Numbered from the stretch's first letter, positions 43,257-53,744 are shown. The stretch is DNA of 64,000 bases from UBA961 sp049317525 (GCA_049317525.1 JBMOIC010000002.1:62001-126000); one strand, 5' to 3'. The notes: generated from the letters alone by a model not told the origin. Program-made: numbers and translations.

Positions 43257-44678
43257 ATGAGCGATCCAAATTTTGAACAAGAAGGCTTCATGCACGATCC
43301 TGATGCATCTATATTAAAAGATGCATTAGAGAAGAGCAGAAAAGTATTAGAATCTGGAATTGGTTCATTGCCTCCCGCTGATATTTTAGAAGCTTTAGTA
43401 CATTATTGTATAGAAACTGGCCATAATAAAGATGCATTATTGATTGCAGATGCTTTATTGTCATATGAGCCATTTTCTGCAGATGCATGGCATGCTAAAA
43501 GTGTTGCAGAAGCAAATAATGAAAATTATGTTGCAGCTAAACAATCTATTATTAAAGCGCTTTCATTAAATCCTTCAGATGCATCTATTCAAATCACTCA
43601 TGCTATGTTAGCAAATCAGCTTGGTGATTCTGAACAAGCATTACATATATATACTTCACTTTTAAAGGTATATCCTGGCAACGATGAAGTATTTTATGGT
43701 ATGGCGCAATTACATGAAAAAGCAGGAAGATATCATGAAGCAATTAAGATTTTAAAGTTTCTTTTAAATAGTGAAGATTTTAAGAAAAATGCATTAAGCG
43801 ATTTAGGATATTGTTATGATTGTTTGCTTGATTATACTCATTCACTGTTTTATTATGAAGAATATCTTAAAATAGAACCCTTTGATAATACAGCATGGTT
43901 TAACAAAGCAGTAGTTCTATGTCATTTGGAACGCTTTAATGAAGCTGTTGAAAGTTATGATTATGCATTGGCAATAAAAGAGGATTTTGCAGGAGCATGG
44001 TATAATCGGGGTAATGCATTAGGTTCTATAGGTAAGATATCCGAAGCAATTGAATCTTATCAACAATCTTTATTATATGAACCAGAAGATAGCTCTACTT
44101 GGCATAATTTAGCAAGTTCTTTAGAAGAAACTGGTGAGTTTAACGATGCTATCCATGCTTTTACAATGGCATTATATCATGATGAGAACCATTGTGAATC
44201 GTATTATGGTAGAGGTTCTTGTTATGATGCATTAGAACAATATACAGAAGCCCTTAAAGATTATGATAAAGCACTAGAGTTGTTTAGTGAATATACTGAT
44301 GTATGGTATGCAAAAGCTGATGTTTTATTTAATATTCAAGATTTAGATGGAAGCTTGAATTGCTATCAAATTGCATTAAAGTTGAATCCAGAAGATAATG
44401 AATGTAGACTAGATTATGGATTAACATTAGCTGAATCAAAGCAATTTGAAAAAGCAGAAGAACAGTTTTTATATCTTATTCATCATAATGCAGAATGGTA
44501 TGCAGCATATTATGAATTGGCTAAGATTAAACATATTCAGCATAATGAAATTGAAGCTAAAGAATTACTTAAAAAGGCAATTTCATTAGAAAAAACAAAA
44601 GTTGAAGAAATGCAATCAGATTTCTTTCTTTATTGTAAAAACAATCAATTAATTGATTTATTCTCACAAATTATATAG
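43257..44678 (+). CDS. Cytoplasmic TPR-repeat protein
   Basis: This 473-residue protein has no signal peptide. It contains 11-12 TPR units, e.g. AWFNKAVVLCHLERFNEAVE, AWYNRGNALGSIGKISEAIE and CYDALEQYTEALKDYDKALE. It is rich in acidic residues and ends YCKNNQLIDLFSQII. TPR proteins of this size without a partner domain bind other proteins; the partner is not evident. It is 20 bases upstream of mdh in the same orientation. Confidence 0.85.
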   Translation: MSDPNFEQEGFMHDPDASILKDALEKSRKVLESGIGSLPPADILEALVHYCIETGHNKDALLIADALLSYEPFSADAWHAKSVAEANNENYVAAKQSIIKALSLNPSDASIQITHAMLANQLGDSEQALHIYTSLLKVYPGNDEVFYGMAQLHEKAGRYHEAIKILKFLLNSEDFKKNALSDLGYCYDCLLDYTHSLFYYEEYLKIEPFDNTAWFNKAVVLCHLERFNEAVESYDYALAIKEDFAGAWYNRGNALGSIGKISEAIESYQQSLLYEPEDSSTWHNLASSLEETGEFNDAIHAFTMALYHDENHCESYYGRGSCYDALEQYTEALKDYDKALELFSEYTDVWYAKADVLFNIQDLDGSLNCYQIALKLNPEDNECRLDYGLTLAESKQFEKAEEQFLYLIHHNAEWYAAYYELAKIKHIQHNEIEAKELLKKAISLEKTKVEEMQSDFFLYCKNNQLIDLFSQII

Positions 44679-44698
44679 CACCATTGGAGTAGAAACTC

Positions 44699-45631
44699 AT
44701 GAAAATGACAGTAATAGGGGCAGGAAATGTTGGCGCCACAACGGCACAACGCCTTGCAGATAAGCAACTTGCTACAGAAGTAGTTCTATTGGATATAGCC
44801 GAAGGAATTCCCCAAGGAAAAGGTTTAGATATGTATGAATCTATGCCAGTAGAAGCTTCAGATTGTAGAATAGTAGGTACAAATTCTTATGCAGATACTG
44901 CGGATTCAGCAATTGTTGTGATTACAGCTGGATTAGCAAGAAAACCAGGAATGAGTCGTGATGATTTATTGGTTGCAAATGCAAAGATTGTAGGTTCTTG
45001 TGCTGAACAAGCTGCAAAATATTCTCCTAATGCCTTTTATATTATTGTGTCTAATCCATTAGATGTAATGACTTTTGTTGCATTGCAAAAAACAGGTTTA
45101 CCAAGAAATAAAGTGTTAGGTATGGCCGGTGTATTAGATACCGCAAGATATAGAACATTCTTATCAATGGAGTTACAAGTATCTGTAGAAGATATTCAAG
45201 CTTTTGTTTTAGGTGGCCATGGTGATACTATGGTTCCATTACCACGATATACAACAATTGCTGGAGTTCCAATTACCGAATTATTAACTCAAGATAGAAT
45301 TGATGATATTGTACAAAGAACCAGAAATGGTGGCATAGAAATAGTAAATCATTTAAAAACAGGAAGTGCATATTATGCTCCTTCTGCTGCTGCAGTTCAA
45401 ATGGTAGAATGTATTGTTAAAGATAAACGACGTATTCTTCCCTGTGCAGTATTGTTACAAGGTGAATATGGCCTACATGATGTTGTAGTTGGTGTTCCTG
45501 TTAAAGTTGGTAAAAATGGAATGGAAAGTATATTTGAGATAACATTAGATGAACATGAAAATGCAGCATTAGTTAAATCTGCTGACGATGTAAAATCTAA
45601 TATGGAAAAATTACAGTCACTTGCATATTGA
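44699..45631 (+). CDS. mdh: Malate dehydrogenase, LDH-like type
   Basis: This 310-residue NAD-dependent enzyme interconverts malate and oxaloacetate. The Rossmann GAGNVGATTA, the cofactor-discriminating aspartate VVLLDIAEG, the substrate-binding RKPGMSRDDL and SNPLDVMTF, and the catalytic VLGGHGDTMVPL are all present. MSR in the mobile loop indicates malate rather than lactate. The ATG is preceded by TTGGAGTAG. A terminator follows. Confidence 0.95.
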   Translation: MKMTVIGAGNVGATTAQRLADKQLATEVVLLDIAEGIPQGKGLDMYESMPVEASDCRIVGTNSYADTADSAIVVITAGLARKPGMSRDDLLVANAKIVGSCAEQAAKYSPNAFYIIVSNPLDVMTFVALQKTGLPRNKVLGMAGVLDTARYRTFLSMELQVSVEDIQAFVLGGHGDTMVPLPRYTTIAGVPITELLTQDRIDDIVQRTRNGGIEIVNHLKTGSAYYAPSAAAVQMVECIVKDKRRILPCAVLLQGEYGLHDVVVGVPVKVGKNGMESIFEITLDEHENAALVKSADDVKSNMEKLQSLAY

Positions 45632-45651
45632 TGATAAATAAACATAAGAAT

Positions 45652-45689
45652 ACCGGGCTTACTTTACGATAAAGTACCCGGTTTTCTTT
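45652..45689 (+). terminator. Intrinsic terminator of mdh
   Basis: ACCGGG (45652-45657) pairs with CCCGGT (45677-45682), and ACTTT (45661-45665) with AAAGT (45671-45675), with small bulges between the two helices and loop ACGAT. TTTCTTT follows. It is 20 bases after the mdh stop. Confidence 0.8.
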
Positions 45690-45720
45690 ATATATATAGA
45701 CTTTTAATTATATACTAGAT

Positions 45721-48228
45721 ATGGCAAATCAACAAACAAAATCATTTGGTAAAAAAGCCCAAACTCACAGTTCCAATCCATTGATTCCAGAGAAATATCA
45801 AGATATAGCATATATAACTGCTCTATTTTTATCTGTTATTCTTTTTCTTTCTCCTGCTTTATTTACCGGGGGAAGCTTTAATGCATCAGACAATATTGCC
45901 TCTTTTAGTTTTGATACATATCTTAAAAATGCTTCTAAATCTGGTGAATTCCCTCAATGGATACCATATATATTTAGTGGGATGCCCAGTTATTCTGCGC
46001 TATTAACAACTGGGGATAGATCTTGGGACTTCTTATCCTCATTGTATTTTGGAATTTCTAAGTTGATGGGGATTGTTTTTAATAATGATATTGCAAGAAT
46101 TGCCTTCCATTATATCATGTATGCAATTGGTATGTATGCACTTATGAGATCTAAAGGAAAAGATAGATTTATTGCATTCTGCACTGGGTTTGCAGCAGTA
46201 TTTTCTACTTTTATTATCACTTGGATCATGATCGGACATAATACTAAACCGATAGCATTAGCTACTTTTCCATTTATTTTATTATTCCTTGAAAAGTTAA
46301 GACATAAGTTTTCGCTAGGATATGCATCCGCACTTGTTCTTGCTGTACATGTTTTAGTTGAATCAACCCATGTTCAAATGGCCTATTATGGCATTATTAC
46401 ATTCGGTTTATATCTTATTGCTATAGGTATATCTTCAATCATAAAAAAAGAATCTTTACTAGGTATCATTCGCTCTTCGGTTGCTTTATTAATAGCTGGT
46501 ATCCTAGCTTTTGGAATGTCTGCCGATAGATATTTAAGTGTACTTGAATACAAATCATCTTCTACAAGAGGATCTGGTCCGATTCAACAAAGTAAAGCTA
46601 AAGCCCAAGACAATACTGGTGGATTTGATTATGATTATTGTACTAATTGGTCATTTAGTCCTGAAGAAACAATCACTTTTCTTGTTCCTAACTATTTCGG
46701 TTTTGGTAAATTAGAATATAAGCCTAATAAAAATACAAAAGGACAAATTGTACAGTCATATTGGGGGCAAATGCCTTTTACTGATGCAGCTAACTATATG
46801 GGAATAGGTGTATTAGCATTAGCATTAATTGGTATCATTGCTTTTAGAAAAGATATATTTATTCATTATTTGATTGCATTAAGTTTAATTTCTTTGTTTT
46901 TATCCTTTGGCAAAAACTTTCCCCTACTCTTTGATTTCTTCTATTATTATATGCCCGGATTTAACAATTTCCGTGCACCTATGATGGCTTTATGCGTTAT
47001 GCAATTTGCTATACCAATATTATTTGGTTATGGAATATCTGCTTTAACTATTTGGAGAGAAAACAGACATCCTGATCAAGATAAGATATTATATGCCATT
47101 GCAGGAGCCTTAGGTTTATTATTAGTTTCAAGCATATTTATCGAAGAAGGATCATATTCTGAAGCAATAGCACAGACACAAAAAATACCTCAAGAACTAT
47201 TCCCTTTCATCTATTCTAGCATGAAATCTGACTGGTTCTTAACATCTTTTATTGGAATCATAACAGTAGCTATTTCATTGCTTTACGTGAAAGGAATTCT
47301 AAAAAAAGGAATATTCTACACAGTATTCGCAATTATTCTTATCGTAGATTTATGGCGCGTTGCTGGACGCCCAATGGAAGTTAATAAGGGCGATGTGTTT
47401 AAGAATGAATTTACAATACCAGATTTTGTGAATTTTATTAAACAGGATAAGTCACTATACAGAATAGCAGATTATGTATACTTAACTCAAGGTAAAACTA
47501 ATGTCCCAGCATATTTCGAGCTTCAAAATGTTCATGGTTATCATTCTGCTAAAATGAGATTATATCAAGATGTATTAGATATAGCTGGTGGAGCAGGTGG
47601 AAATGCAATCACAAATCCATTTTTGCTCAATTTATTAAATGTAAAATATATGGCAGCACCGCAGCCATTATTCGAAGGAATTAAACCTATTTATGAAAGT
47701 ACGATGCAAACTTCCCAAGGTTTGATGCCTACTTTAGTATATGATAATCCTGGTGTATTGCCCAGAGCCTTCTTTGTAGATTCAGTTATAGTAGCAAGTG
47801 ATATATCTGTATTAAATCATCTTAAAAATGGTGATTTCAACCCAAGGAAAATCGCTTATGTACATAATTCATTATCTAGCAAGATTGATAATGCATTAAA
47901 TGCAAAAGCAAGAATACTATCATTTCAAAATGAAAGAATTGATATTCAAACAGAAAATTCAGGCAATAATTTTCTATTTGTTAGTGAATTATATTACCCT
48001 GTCAGTTGGAAATGTTATATAGATGATAAAGAAACAGAAACGATTCAAACCAATTATGCGTTTCGAGGAATCATCGTTCCAGCTGGAAAGCACAAAGTAT
48101 CATTTATCTATCGTGGCCAAAGATTTGAGCAAGGTAAAATGATAAGTTTGATTGTTAATATTCTGACGACACTTTCTTTTGTTATTGCCTTTTTTCTTGA
48201 AAGAAGAAAATCCAATAGCTTAACATGA
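45721..48228 (+). CDS. YfhO-like multi-span membrane protein
   Basis: This 835-residue protein has about 12-14 membrane segments in its first 560 residues and one at the C-terminus (about 805-825). The large soluble portion (570-800) contains NVKYMAAPQPLFEG, DNPGVLPRAFFVD and ENSGNNFLFVSELYYPVSWK, which are typical of YfhO-family proteins (GT-C-like fold). Such proteins are thought to modify surface polymers or lipids, but no substrate is known for this one. It is separated from mdh by a terminator and from the RNA methyltransferase gene by 34 bases. Confidence 0.85.
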   Translation: MANQQTKSFGKKAQTHSSNPLIPEKYQDIAYITALFLSVILFLSPALFTGGSFNASDNIASFSFDTYLKNASKSGEFPQWIPYIFSGMPSYSALLTTGDRSWDFLSSLYFGISKLMGIVFNNDIARIAFHYIMYAIGMYALMRSKGKDRFIAFCTGFAAVFSTFIITWIMIGHNTKPIALATFPFILLFLEKLRHKFSLGYASALVLAVHVLVESTHVQMAYYGIITFGLYLIAIGISSIIKKESLLGIIRSSVALLIAGILAFGMSADRYLSVLEYKSSSTRGSGPIQQSKAKAQDNTGGFDYDYCTNWSFSPEETITFLVPNYFGFGKLEYKPNKNTKGQIVQSYWGQMPFTDAANYMGIGVLALALIGIIAFRKDIFIHYLIALSLISLFLSFGKNFPLLFDFFYYYMPGFNNFRAPMMALCVMQFAIPILFGYGISALTIWRENRHPDQDKILYAIAGALGLLLVSSIFIEEGSYSEAIAQTQKIPQELFPFIYSSMKSDWFLTSFIGIITVAISLLYVKGILKKGIFYTVFAIILIVDLWRVAGRPMEVNKGDVFKNEFTIPDFVNFIKQDKSLYRIADYVYLTQGKTNVPAYFELQNVHGYHSAKMRLYQDVLDIAGGAGGNAITNPFLLNLLNVKYMAAPQPLFEGIKPIYESTMQTSQGLMPTLVYDNPGVLPRAFFVDSVIVASDISVLNHLKNGDFNPRKIAYVHNSLSSKIDNALNAKARILSFQNERIDIQTENSGNNFLFVSELYYPVSWKCYIDDKETETIQTNYAFRGIIVPAGKHKVSFIYRGQRFEQGKMISLIVNILTTLSFVIAFFLERRKSNSLT

Positions 48229-48262
48229 TTGCTTTTGCTCAATAATTTGCCGGATGATATAG

Positions 48263-49693
48263 ATGTCTAGAAAACAAAAAAGACAAGAAATAATAATTGA
48301 ACAATTGACAATTGAATCTCTTGGAAATGAGGGAGTAGCAATAGCTAGAAATGAAGAAGGAATTGTTCATTTTATTAAGCATGCTGCACCTGGCGATATT
48401 ATAAAAGCAGAAATTAGACATAAGAAGAAACGCTATGCAGAAGGAATTATTAGAGAGATCATAGTACCCTCTTCTATAAGAATAGAACCAGTGTGTTCGC
48501 ATGCGGGCACATGTGGTGGATGTTCTTGGCAACATATTGGTTATGAGCATCAATTATATTGGAAAAAACAGCATACAATTGATGTTTTTGATAGAATTGG
48601 GAAAATTCCTTATAATCATATAGCAGACACTTTACCTTCGCCTCAGCAATTGTATTATCGCAATAAAATGGAATTCTCATTTGGTTCTAGCAAATGGTTA
48701 ACAGAAGATCAAATTGCTAGTGGAGAAGATTTCAAAAAAGATTTTGCCTTTGGACTTCATATTCCAGGTAGATTTGACAGGATATTAGATATTGAAGCTT
48801 GTTATATTCAGCCCAAAGCTGGAAATGCTATCCTTAATTTAATACGAGATAAAGCTTTAGAATGTTCAATAAGTGCATATAATCCTAGAACTCATGGTGG
48901 ATTTTTAAGAACTTTATTAATAAGGTCAACTGTTGCAAATAATGAACTAATGTGTTTATTAATTACTCAAACCCCAAAAGAAGAAAGTGAATTTTCATTT
49001 CTTGATTGGTGGCAAAAAGAAGCTAAGCTGTTAATGCCTGATATCACTTCACTAGCAACAGTAGAAAACAATTCTTTATCTCCAATTGCTCAGGGTGAGA
49101 TTACTTTTATGGATGGCTCGCCTTATATTACTGAACAGGTTCTAGGCATTAATTATCAAATTTCTCCATTCTCATTTTTTCAAACAAATTCTTATCAATT
49201 GCCATATTTGCTTCAGTCTATAATTAATCAAGCAGATATAACTCATGATGATATTGTATGGGACTTATATTGTGGGGCCGGAACAATATCTTTTCCAATT
49301 GCCCAAAAAGCAAAACATTGTATAGCTATAGAATTATCCCAAAGTTCAATTAATGATGCTAAGAAAAATCAAACAATTAATGAAGTTGAAAACATAGAAT
49401 TTTATTGCTTTGATTTACACAAAAAACTAGCTATTGACTTTCTGCAAACATTATCAAAACCCGACATTATTATTATTGATCCTCCAAGGGCTGGAATAAA
49501 CCAAATTTTATTAGATCATCTATTAGAGATTGAATCTCCTAAACTTATCTATGTTTCTTGTAATCCGGCAACTCAAGCAAGAGATTGTGCAATTCTATCT
49601 GAAAAATATATTATAACACATATTCAACCAGTGGATATGTTTCCTCATACTGCTCATATTGAATCTATAGCAACATTAATACTAAAGCCATAA
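48263..49693 (+). CDS. rlmD: 23S rRNA (uracil-5-)-methyltransferase, RlmD/RumA type
   Basis: This 476-residue SAM-dependent enzyme makes 5-methyluridine in rRNA. An N-terminal TRAM domain (about 1-65) precedes the Fe-S cysteine motif C78-x5-C84-x2-C87 (VCSHAGTCGGCSWQH). The SAM motifs are WDLYCGAGTISFPIA and the IIDPPRAG stretch. The nucleophile lies in YVSCNPATQARDC. Which 23S or tRNA position is modified cannot be decided; the family includes RlmC/D and TrmA-like members. Confidence 0.9.
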   Translation: MSRKQKRQEIIIEQLTIESLGNEGVAIARNEEGIVHFIKHAAPGDIIKAEIRHKKKRYAEGIIREIIVPSSIRIEPVCSHAGTCGGCSWQHIGYEHQLYWKKQHTIDVFDRIGKIPYNHIADTLPSPQQLYYRNKMEFSFGSSKWLTEDQIASGEDFKKDFAFGLHIPGRFDRILDIEACYIQPKAGNAILNLIRDKALECSISAYNPRTHGGFLRTLLIRSTVANNELMCLLITQTPKEESEFSFLDWWQKEAKLLMPDITSLATVENNSLSPIAQGEITFMDGSPYITEQVLGINYQISPFSFFQTNSYQLPYLLQSIINQADITHDDIVWDLYCGAGTISFPIAQKAKHCIAIELSQSSINDAKKNQTINEVENIEFYCFDLHKKLAIDFLQTLSKPDIIIIDPPRAGINQILLDHLLEIESPKLIYVSCNPATQARDCAILSEKYIITHIQPVDMFPHTAHIESIATLILKP

Positions 49694-49789
49694 TACTATT
49701 GCAATATTTCTGATATCTATATCCAGATAATTTTCCTAATTTATTAGAAAATTAAGCGTAGTATTCTACCCCAAGTTCAAAGCAGACAC

Positions 49790-51808
49790 ATGAAATGTTT
49801 TATCATCATATTCTTGCATCTTATTTCTTGTAATTTGTTTGCCCAAGATGAATTGAATCTTCGTAAAGATTCTATGATTATCACTAAAAGGACAATTCAA
49901 GACAAAAGTTCTTTTAGATATGGAATTTTGGGAGGTATTTCTTCAATTCAGAATACATCTTCTTTGTCTATAGTGCCTGGAGCAACAGATTGTGGCTATT
50001 TAACAGGCGGGAATGCACAAGGCACTTTTGGAGGTATTCACGTAGATTACTTTGTTTTAGATGATTATTTAAGTTTATCCGGTAGAATACTCTATGCAAG
50101 CAGACCTGCTACATTAACAGCGGAAACATCCAATTATCTTGTATTAAATCAAGATTTGCAATATTCTCCCTTAACCATAGAGCATAATTTTACTACAGAG
50201 TTGGAATATATTATTGCTGATTTAGGAATAAACTTTCAACCATTTCAAAACTTTCCTGTGTATTGCAGAACAAGCTTTGATATTGGCGACTCACAGATCA
50301 AAAACTCTTATCTTCAGTATGAAAAAATACTTTCTCCAATCAATGTATTATTCCCTAATAATACAAAGATTCGAGTTACAGGTACAGGCTCTTTAGAAAC
50401 TGCTTTGTCTTATGGTGTTAATATTGCAGTTGGCGCATATATTGAATTTCAACCATCTCTATATATTAATCCAGAAATACATGTTCGCAAAGGTTTAAAT
50501 TCTATTCTTCAAAATGATCAATCATGGACAATTTCATCAGTAGACGCTTCTATTGGAATAATGTATAGATATCATTCATCAGTTGAAATTATTGATACTC
50601 AATACATTAATAATGTCCCTTTAATTCCGCCCCCCACTCCAATTGTAAATCTTATTCCGCCGGTAGCTATTGGAACAATTTCATCAAATCCATTATCAAT
50701 CCAAGAAACAATTGTCACACAAACATTTCCATTATTGCCATATATATTTTTTGACAGTATATCAACGGAAGTTACATCGCGCTATCTAATTGATAATAGA
50801 TCTTTTACAGAATCCAACTTGTCGAAAGAGACATTAAAAACGTATTATAATATGATAAATATTATTGCCAATAGGATGAAATTATATCCCCAAAGTTCTA
50901 TACTTTTAACAGGAACTACCGATGGAAAAGAACTCTCATCAATTGCCAAAAGAAATCAATTGGCTCTGCAAAGAGCAGAATCTATAAAGAACATACTAGT
51001 TTCTCAATTTTTAATAGATTCAAAGAGAATTGCAGTCAAATACAGAGATGTGCCTGTATCTTCTTCTTCAGATAAATATCCAGAAGGAATAGAAGAAAAT
51101 AGAAGAGTGGAAATATCATCTGAAAATATTGAATTATTGCAGCCTGTTATTCATACAAAGTTTCAAGAGTTTGCTCCTATTTATAAAACTCAAATGTTTA
51201 AGACAAGTGTCGATACCCCTTCTATTGTGCAATCATGGCGTCTTGATATTTCATATAAAGGACAAGCTATTTCCAGTATTAATAATAATGGAATACCTCC
51301 AGAGCAGCTTGAGATTGAATTAGATTCTAAAGATTTAATTGCATTAGGAAATTCAATAGATATATCAGATTCTTTGGATGCTTCTTTAACCATTAAACAA
51401 GATAATGACATAGAACATGTATCTACTTGTAAATTGGCCATTAATAAAACAATGAATCAATTTGAAATAAGTAGGCTTAGCTTGATTGTTTTTGATTTTG
51501 ACCAAAGTGATATATCAGATATAAATAAATCTATGATGAAGTCTTTTGTAAGAGATGCCTTAAAGCCTAATTCTATTGCTACGATTAGAGGTTCTACTGA
51601 TAGATTGGGTGAGATTGAATATAATGAAGAGTTATCTGCAAATAGAGCAAATACAGTAAGAGATTATTTAAAAAGTATACAACCAACAATAAATATTGGG
51701 TCTACAAAAGGTATAGGTGCATCTCTTTTACCTTTTGATAACAATTTAGCAGAAGGTCGTTATTACTGTAGAACAGTATCGGTAGAAGTAAAAACTCCAC
51801 GACAATAA
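49790..51808 (+). CDS. OmpA-family protein with N-terminal barrel and two OmpA-like domains
   Basis: This 672-residue protein has a signal peptide ending NLFAQ and a predicted beta-barrel over about residues 40-260. Two OmpA-type regions follow. The first (about 340-450) has ILLTGTTDGKELSS and RNQLALQRAESIKNILV, degenerate in the glycine/asparagine part. The second (about 560-672) is canonical: IRGSTDRLGEIEYNEELSAN then RANTVRDYL. The second should bind peptidoglycan; the first may have lost or changed that. It lies upstream of the Rieske gene on the opposite strand. Confidence 0.8.
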   Translation: MKCFIIIFLHLISCNLFAQDELNLRKDSMIITKRTIQDKSSFRYGILGGISSIQNTSSLSIVPGATDCGYLTGGNAQGTFGGIHVDYFVLDDYLSLSGRILYASRPATLTAETSNYLVLNQDLQYSPLTIEHNFTTELEYIIADLGINFQPFQNFPVYCRTSFDIGDSQIKNSYLQYEKILSPINVLFPNNTKIRVTGTGSLETALSYGVNIAVGAYIEFQPSLYINPEIHVRKGLNSILQNDQSWTISSVDASIGIMYRYHSSVEIIDTQYINNVPLIPPPTPIVNLIPPVAIGTISSNPLSIQETIVTQTFPLLPYIFFDSISTEVTSRYLIDNRSFTESNLSKETLKTYYNMINIIANRMKLYPQSSILLTGTTDGKELSSIAKRNQLALQRAESIKNILVSQFLIDSKRIAVKYRDVPVSSSSDKYPEGIEENRRVEISSENIELLQPVIHTKFQEFAPIYKTQMFKTSVDTPSIVQSWRLDISYKGQAISSINNNGIPPEQLEIELDSKDLIALGNSIDISDSLDASLTIKQDNDIEHVSTCKLAINKTMNQFEISRLSLIVFDFDQSDISDINKSMMKSFVRDALKPNSIATIRGSTDRLGEIEYNEELSANRANTVRDYLKSIQPTINIGSTKGIGASLLPFDNNLAEGRYYCRTVSVEVKTPRQ

Positions 51809-51812
51809 TACT

Positions 51813-52325
51813 TTAAAATGTTATTGTAATAGCATTTATTACACTATTATACTTAACTGGAAATGAAGTTAATGAAGTTGCACTTCCAGAAGTAGGTTGT
51901 TTCACTACAATGCCTGATTCCGGATTAAATTCAGCTCCATGGCATGCACAATATATATTTGAGTATTCTGTGTCTGGTGGTTGAACGGAACAACCTTGAT
52001 GTGAGCATATACTTGTAACAGCTAAAAAAGAGGATTCAGTTAATCGAATAATTAAGATGTCTTTATTATTATTTTGATTAGGTACATTTATATAGGCAGC
52101 CCCACCTACTTTACTTAATTCTTCTAATCCAGATGTATTCAAAGGAATATCTATTTGAGTACCATTTGATGAGTTTCCAGAAGGTGTTTCATTTGATTCA
52201 CAAGATTGTATGAAACCAGCCAAGCTTCCAGCACAGAATATGATTCCAGTATTTTGTAAAGCATTGGAAATGAATTGTCTTCTTGTTGGAATTACTGATA
52301 ATTGGGGTACAATGTTATCTTTCAT
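51813..52325 (-). CDS. Rieske [2Fe-2S] protein, Tat-exported
   Basis: This 170-residue protein has a twin-arginine signal (TRRQFISNAL, R15-R16) and a possible lipobox at C42 (FIQSC). The Rieske domain ligands are C107-S-H109 and C126-x-x-H129, with C112 and C128 forming the usual disulfide pair. It is small for a bc1-type Rieske, lacking a clear transmembrane anchor other than the signal. No cytochrome b gene is adjacent. Its neighbour in the same orientation, 15 bases upstream, is the monoheme-barrel gene, suggesting one electron-transfer unit. Confidence 0.88.
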   Translation of the reverse strand: MKDNIVPQLSVIPTRRQFISNALQNTGIIFCAGSLAGFIQSCESNETPSGNSSNGTQIDIPLNTSGLEELSKVGGAAYINVPNQNNNKDILIIRLTESSFLAVTSICSHQGCSVQPPDTEYSNIYCACHGAEFNPESGIVVKQPTSGSATSLTSFPVKYNSVINAITITF

Positions 52326-52340
52326 ATATCAACTTTCATA

Positions 52341-53540
52341 TTAATAGTACAAATGTAATTGTGCGCCCCATCGAGATATATAACCTGGAGCTGAAGTATC
52401 GAAAATTCTATATTCTGGTCTAATTTCAATATTTGGCATAGGAAATATTTGTGCTCCAAATACCATTTGTTTTATGACAGACTGATATGAATTATTTACG
52501 ATTAACTCTGAATATTCAAATCGAGTAAAAGGCAGAAACCAAGTAGTTGCTTGCCAAGTAAGTTCTGCTAAATAACTTGAATTTTTTCCCTTTTCTCTGA
52601 AATCATTTATTAATGGCATCTTTCTGCTAGTTATATCTTGTAAGTTAGATAGAGACATATCAACCATGAAAGAAAGCTTATCAGTTAATCCAATCCCCAT
52701 GAATGCATTTATCAATGAAAATTCGTGATTGTGTAATATTGAAGTTCCAATATATGAATTGATACTATTATCAAAAAATCTAGGCCAATAGACAGCTCTA
52801 GCCGAATACATCAAAGATCCTTTATCAATATTACTCACGCTATTTTGTTGAGCCGTAGCATTAGAAAACACACCTGCATTCACGGTTAATTCATGAATAC
52901 TCTCATAAGTGAACTCAACTCCTGCAGCAGAAAAATAGGGAGCTAATATTGTCATAGAATTATACGGTGTAATAACATTTTCATTTATCCAACCAGCAGA
53001 TAATTGACGAATCATCATTGTATGATCATCATATCTAATGCCAATTGTTGGCTGAAAAAAACCAAGTCTTAATTGTGGTAAAGAATTATCTGATTGTACA
53101 ATCACAGAAGCAGACCAAGATTGCTGTCCAGGATATCTAACTGGCCCTATATTATAATTCCCCTCAGCTTGTAACCATGGTAATAATTGATAATTGCCAT
53201 ATATAGACATCTGCATTGGTAGAATTCTTTGCTCTTTTGATTCATTTCTTGAGCGTATTAGTTGTAATCTCATATCAAAACCAATATTGCCTTTATTACC
53301 AATCATTGATCTAATAGAATCTTGTAATCCCCACAAGCCTTCAGCATTAATGTTTTCAGGATTAAATGCACCGACATCTCTATAAGAATACCAACCTAGA
53401 TCATTTCTTAAACCAGATCCTTGGCTATTTACATGGCAACTAGAACATCTATTTCCAGATATAAGTGAAAATTGAGGTAGCGCAAATAATTGTACACTAT
53501 ATATCAAAATGTAAGCACAACAAATAATCAAAAGGCGCAT
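52341..53540 (-). CDS. Monoheme c-type cytochrome fused to a predicted outer-membrane barrel
   Basis: The product from the ATG at 53540 has 399 residues; an upstream TTG would add four. A signal peptide ending LFALPQ is followed directly by the heme motif C32-S-S-C35-H36 in GNRCSSCHVNSQGSGLRND and GWYSYRDVG. The rest alternates short polar and aromatic strands (LRLGFFQPTIGIRYDD, WFLPFTRFEYSE, EIRPEYRIF) and ends in an aromatic YY, as for outer-membrane beta-barrels. The architecture resembles Cyc2-type cytochrome-porins, but the sequence motifs are not the classic Cyc2 ones. Transfer of electrons across the outer membrane is an inference. Confidence 0.72.
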   Translation of the reverse strand: MRLLIICCAYILIYSVQLFALPQFSLISGNRCSSCHVNSQGSGLRNDLGWYSYRDVGAFNPENINAEGLWGLQDSIRSMIGNKGNIGFDMRLQLIRSRNESKEQRILPMQMSIYGNYQLLPWLQAEGNYNIGPVRYPGQQSWSASVIVQSDNSLPQLRLGFFQPTIGIRYDDHTMMIRQLSAGWINENVITPYNSMTILAPYFSAAGVEFTYESIHELTVNAGVFSNATAQQNSVSNIDKGSLMYSARAVYWPRFFDNSINSYIGTSILHNHEFSLINAFMGIGLTDKLSFMVDMSLSNLQDITSRKMPLINDFREKGKNSSYLAELTWQATTWFLPFTRFEYSELIVNNSYQSVIKQMVFGAQIFPMPNIEIRPEYRIFDTSAPGYISRWGAQLHLYY

Positions 53541-53744
53541 GATTTTAAACAATTAGAATAAATTTATATTTACTTGTACTTGGCAAATCTATCAAATATT
53601 ATCATCTATTTTCTATATTGTTTTTAACTTTTTTTAAAATTTAATCTATTCATAATATTCAGATTTTATGCCTTTAGTAATGGAAAATTAGCTATATTTA
53701 TGATACTATTTTTTGTTGCAATATTTTTATCTTTTTGTATTTAG

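Noticed and set aside
49729..49750. AT-rich imperfect hairpin between rlmD and the OmpA gene
   Set aside because: It has a bulge, no G/C core and no T-run, so it is too weak for a terminator call.
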